DNA from: Stercorarius parasiticus
Taxonomy: Eukaryota > Chordata > Aves > Charadriiformes > Stercorariidae
Reading direction: 5' to 3'
Assembly: GCA_013396915.1 (NCBI GenBank)
Contig: VWZL01004375.1
Span: 345-64,344, forward strand
Length of the DNA stretch: 64,000 bases
A program made the translations under genes and the position numbers. Positions 60,111-64,000 of the stretch are shown piece after piece (position 1 is the stretch's first letter; each line of letters opens with the position of its first letter). A model generated the notes under the pieces. It saw nothing but the letters and a program-made list of their open reading frames with translations. It was not told where the DNA came from and ran no database searches.

Positions 60111-63100
60111 TTTCAGCCTACACTGTGATAGCAGCAGGACTAATCACTGGATTAGTGTGTTATTGCTTTGTAAAGCTCAGTGTATACATTTGCAATTCTG
60201 AACAGCTTGCAGTGGTCTAACTATGGAATTCGCAGAGATACTGTCACGTTTGGTGAAGGTTAAAATTAAAAAAAATGTACAATAATGAGAAGCCTGCTTT
60301 TTCTGTCACTTTTGTGTTTTTCAGGCATGTTCCATGCACACTGAAAGTGGAGAGGCTACTTTATTCTTAAATCTAAAGCTATTTATTAATATTAATAGCT
60401 ATTACAAGACTATATCTGGAATGAGGAACCCTGTTGTTAATGTTCTGAATGTCTTATTTTTATCAAACTTCCCAGAGAAAGATAGCATTAGAAGCCAGTC
60501 ATACACCATTAGCTTCTTGGTATAGTGATTTCTCATAGGAAAATGCTCTTATTATAGTAATGGGAATTAACACATTAGAATACAGCATAGGTGAAACACT
60601 TGTTTATTCTGCAGAAGGACGCTGGTAAGTATGAGTCCCTTTTTAGCACATTTTAAATTTGCATAATGGATTGGCTTGGGGGGAGCCCGAAATGAAGAAT
60701 AGGAGAAGCTGACCAGCCGGACAGGGAGCAGGAAGGGATATCAGACAGAAACAGAAAACCTTTAACCAAACAGAGCTTCATCCCTCTTTTTCCTTTTGAA
60801 ATACATTTTATAGAGCTTGGTAGACTAAGATACCTTATCTATAACCATCCTACAACACCAATCTGCTCTCCTACCTCTTTACAAATTTTTTTTTCAGATA
60901 GATTTGTATTTTTAAAATACATGGACAATGAAAGGACGGTCTTCTCCATTAAATTACTTTTTTTTAACAAAACATTTATTATATTTTTATAAAGATAATT
61001 CATATTTCCATTTATTCAGCGCTTTTCTAAAAGCTGAAGCTAGACCTTTCTTCATGGCTGTGAGGAATGAAGGCTCCCCTTGAAGTTCATGTTCTAAAGG
61101 ACAGAAGGAGAAGGGAAAAAAAAGAAGGGGAAAAAGAAGAAAGGAGAGGGTGTGGAAAAAACATAAAATATAATTCCTATACCAACCAGCTTGACAGAGA
61201 TGAGGATCAAAAGGGGCTTTCATGAAACATAAATGTGAATAAGGCAAGGGGCTGTGTCTGACCTCATGAAATCTGTGCAATGCTGAAGGGGCATTAATAG
61301 GGGCCTGAGGAGCTGCTGCACTTTGGGATGAAAGGTTGGGAAACAAGGAAGTTTAAAGAAGTAAGACAGTAAGCCAATCAATGCTTTAATGGGAATGATG
61401 AAGGACAGCATGGTAGTAACAACTTATGATGTCAGACCAGAGCTAACTGGAGTGGCAAAATAGCAGGACAATTTGTAGGTGTCCTTACAGACTCAAGGCT
61501 ATTTTGTTCATCAGTTCTCTAGACCAGTAATTTTTTAATAGTAGAAGAAACTTGTTTACTTATGCCTCTTAGAAGGCAGCCAACACGTTAAAGAAACTCT
61601 AGCTGTAATTTGTCATTTTCTGTCCGTTTTCATGAGAAAGTCAGTATAATGGAAAGTGATAAGAGAGCCAAGTTACTAAAATATGAAAATCACAGAATTA
61701 GCATTTATCCTGATTCCTTGGCTGAGGCAGTCAAGAAAAGAGCTTGTGCTGATCACACAATGTTAGTTAGCTGTTGCAGTTCGTTAATTTTCATTAACTC
61801 TCAAGGGTTAACTCTAAAAAAAAAGTTAAATGACACTGATTTTAGAAGACTTTCTTTAATATTGAGGAAATTAGGGTCATATGCTTATTTTCAAAGGTTT
61901 CTATAACATTGTTTTTTACCCTGCTTTATACATTGCATGGTTATTTGACATTTAAGTGTCTTTGGATTTAAGGGTTAAAGGAATTTTATTCGTACTTCAT
62001 CCTGAGAGAACAGCCATTATCAAGGTGTTTAATACTTCTAATGTGTACTACACCACATCACATTTGGTATTAACACATCCCAAGTCACTTTTCACCTTTC
62101 AAATTGTTTGTTTATATTGGTTTTCCAAGTACTTTACCAATAATTTCTCATCTGAAGTCCTCAAGAGGTACTAAATAATATTTCAAAGAGAACACCACAT
62201 CAGCTTGTATTAAGTGATGTATTCGTGGTTTTGATTTGTTTGAACGAATTCTGTGCTACTTTATGGAAAAGCAGGTAATGAAGATTAACAGAAAATTTAA
62301 ATGAAGCTAGCAAGTCATGCTGGGAACTGCTACAGTTGCTATCAATTGAGAATATAGCGAAAGATAAGATCATTTCCACAAAACCTCTGCAAATGGTTTT
62401 GAAAATCAGGCACGTTAATCTATGTTAATCACAGTGATATCTGAAGTCTTGTTTTATAAGGTTTGATAAGGCTTTGGAGATATTCAGCACAATATATTTT
62501 ACACCCATTGAATTGTGTGTGTGATTCATCATCTGGAAAAATTAGGGGAAACCTGTTTGTGGGCTGCAAACAATGATGTTTCAGATCTCAGCCAGCTTCA
62601 GAGGTACCCATCTCTGGAGGAGCAGGAACTCTAAAAATCAGAATGGAAATGAGACATCCATACAATCAATGGAAAGAAAACTAGGCAGGATGGCAGAAGA
62701 GGAGGATAATAGAAAGTGTGTTTGCAAATGAGGAATTTTGAAGGAGTCCTTGGCATAATACCTAGAGACAAAGACATAGGAGGTCCCTGGAGGATTTGAC
62801 CGCCTAAAGTATATATTTTGATCCTTGGTGTATGATAATGCAAGGGTTGAAGATATTGGGCAGCATGCAGCAAGGATATTTGAGGTCCCTCAAGGCAATC
62901 CAAACTAAGCCTAGGAGCACTATGGAACAATCTTTATGTGACAACCTCCTTTTAGGAAGCACATGAAAGTGACTTTACCACTTCTGGAATAAAGCTGCAC
63001 TCTGAGCTACAGCATTTGGATGGACCAGCTCAGGTCTCTGCCATGTGCTTCTCTGTGCAGTGTCAGACACTCCTGTGATGCTGCTCTACAGACCTCCTCC

Positions 63101-63222
63101 TCAAACGTACAGTCGTTAAACCCCTTCCCCCCAACCCCGAAAAAAAATCCAGAGTAATACTGCTTTGTTATTTTAATAGATTATTACAGATCAGAGCCAG
63201 CAGGGGATGGGAGATGGCTAAT

Positions 63223-63246
63223 CTTTTTTTTTTTTTTCTTTTTTTC
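63223..63246 (+). repeat. Poly(T) run
   Basis: About 24 bases of T interrupted by one C; could be the tail of an old minus-strand retroposed copy, but no body is recognisable. Confidence 0.85.
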
Positions 63247-64000
63247 AAAATATGAATTGAACATATGAATTGAAATATGAGAAAATGTTTCAGGTATAGC
63301 TCTCTTCTGATGACGTTCTAATCAGTTTATCTATCCCATTGCATACATTAAAAAGCAATGCATACGCTAAGAGTGTTCTGCTGTGCTGTCAGATGCCTCT
63401 GCCCTGCCAGCCATTGTGAGGATGCTGAACTGGCTGAAAGCTGAGTAGAGGCATCTCCAGACGAAATATCCCTTCTACTAGATAAAACCTTTGGAGGAAA
63501 TCAGTCCTCATATTGCTACATCTCACTTCTACTTCTATTTGCTTGTAGGCTTAGACGTCTGTAAAGCAGAATACTGAAAATCCACCAGTTACATAAAGGG
63601 TTTTTGTGGCCAGGCCCGATGGTGTAACTCAGCAAATTAATGCTCCACATGCATTTAATAAAAATCCCTCAGTCACTATGCATTTTAGAATAAAATTATT
63701 AAGCCTGAAGTTCATGACAATGGAAACTTTGAGAGCGGTTCATTTATAACTTGGCTACAAGTAATTGGTGGGTTGTTCTTCTCTATTGGTTTTTCTTATT
63801 TACCTCTTAAAACAGAGTGTCATATCAGTAAATCTGCTCCATTGGCATCTGCTATGTTAACAGCATGTTAGCCCCTATGTTTATGAAGTAAATGTGTACC
63901 TTTTAATTTTCTGTTCTTCACTGCATTTACTACTCTCACAGGACGATCCTGTGTCATCCTTTTCCAAGTACAATAGTAACTTACCCTGCAAATACTTTTT

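Larger units (their letters stand above)
59573..64000. other. No gene seen to the window end; homopolymer runs only
   Basis: T-rich runs lie at 60076-60110 and 63223-63246, and a 13-bp-spaced direct repeat of ATATGAATTGAA at 63250-63261 and 63263-63274. Purine-rich sequence at about 61097-61150 produces the F/P-rich minus-strand ORF at 60987-61346, which is unsupported. Other ORFs (61610-61906, 62631-62930 minus) have no recognisable domain. Confidence 0.5.

Noticed and set aside
60987..61346. 119-codon minus-strand ORF with hydrophobic stretch
   Set aside because: The hydrophobic part is the complement of a purine-rich low-complexity patch; no conserved motif.
1..64000. Endogenous retrovirus, CRISPR array, tRNA/rRNA genes or bacterial-type operons
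   Set aside because: No gag/pol/env-like frames, LTR pairs, regular spacer arrays or cloverleaf/box A-B signatures were recognised on either strand; absence is by eye only.

Overview
This window looks like non-coding, AT-rich avian nuclear DNA, either a gene-poor intergenic stretch or a very large intron. The main evidence is a series of CR1 LINE fragments. Several end in short tandem copies of the octamer ATTCTRTG (or its complement), the 3' end characteristic of bird CR1 elements, and several encode recognisable pieces of CR1 ORF2. A close archosaur outgroup cannot be fully excluded. I found no host protein-coding exon, tRNA, rRNA, CRISPR array, operon or complete endogenous retrovirus. Nearly all open frames are chance ORFs in AT-rich sequence or frames within CR1 copies.

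Layout. At 1-647 lies a minus-strand CR1 copy with reverse-transcriptase (RT) coding sequence, running off the left edge and abutting a short plus-strand CR1 3' tail at 648-684. A plus-strand CR1 3' portion with an ATTCTGTG-type tail sits at 4650-5170. From about 5.2 to 37.6 kb there are only simple repeats, faint ancient LINE/SINE-like remnants (about 7.05, 13.45, 17.04, 28.15 and 31.0 kb) and several unique-looking blocks that could be conserved non-coding elements. CR1 RT and 3'-end fragments follow at 37.69, 40.10 and 44.65 kb. At 47.8-49.08 kb is the most informative element, a minus-strand CR1 retaining the end of ORF1 (SGNH-esterase-like block), the start of ORF2 (endonuclease) and the 3' end, but missing the reverse transcriptase. 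Further CR1-type copies lie at 55.63-56.03 kb (followed by an older L3/CR1-like fragment to about 56.65 kb) and 58.95-59.57 kb (minus strand, long frame, small internal deletion).

Two blocks that look richer in GC than their surroundings (about 42.9-44.5 kb and 57.54-58.2 kb) hold open frames I could not identify; they may be decayed repeats, LTR remnants or chance ORFs. No set of genes here works together. I see no convincing new biological system; the points worth checking are CR1 rearrangements, ancient repeats and possible conserved non-coding DNA. All family assignments come from reading the sequence against remembered family features, not from a database search.
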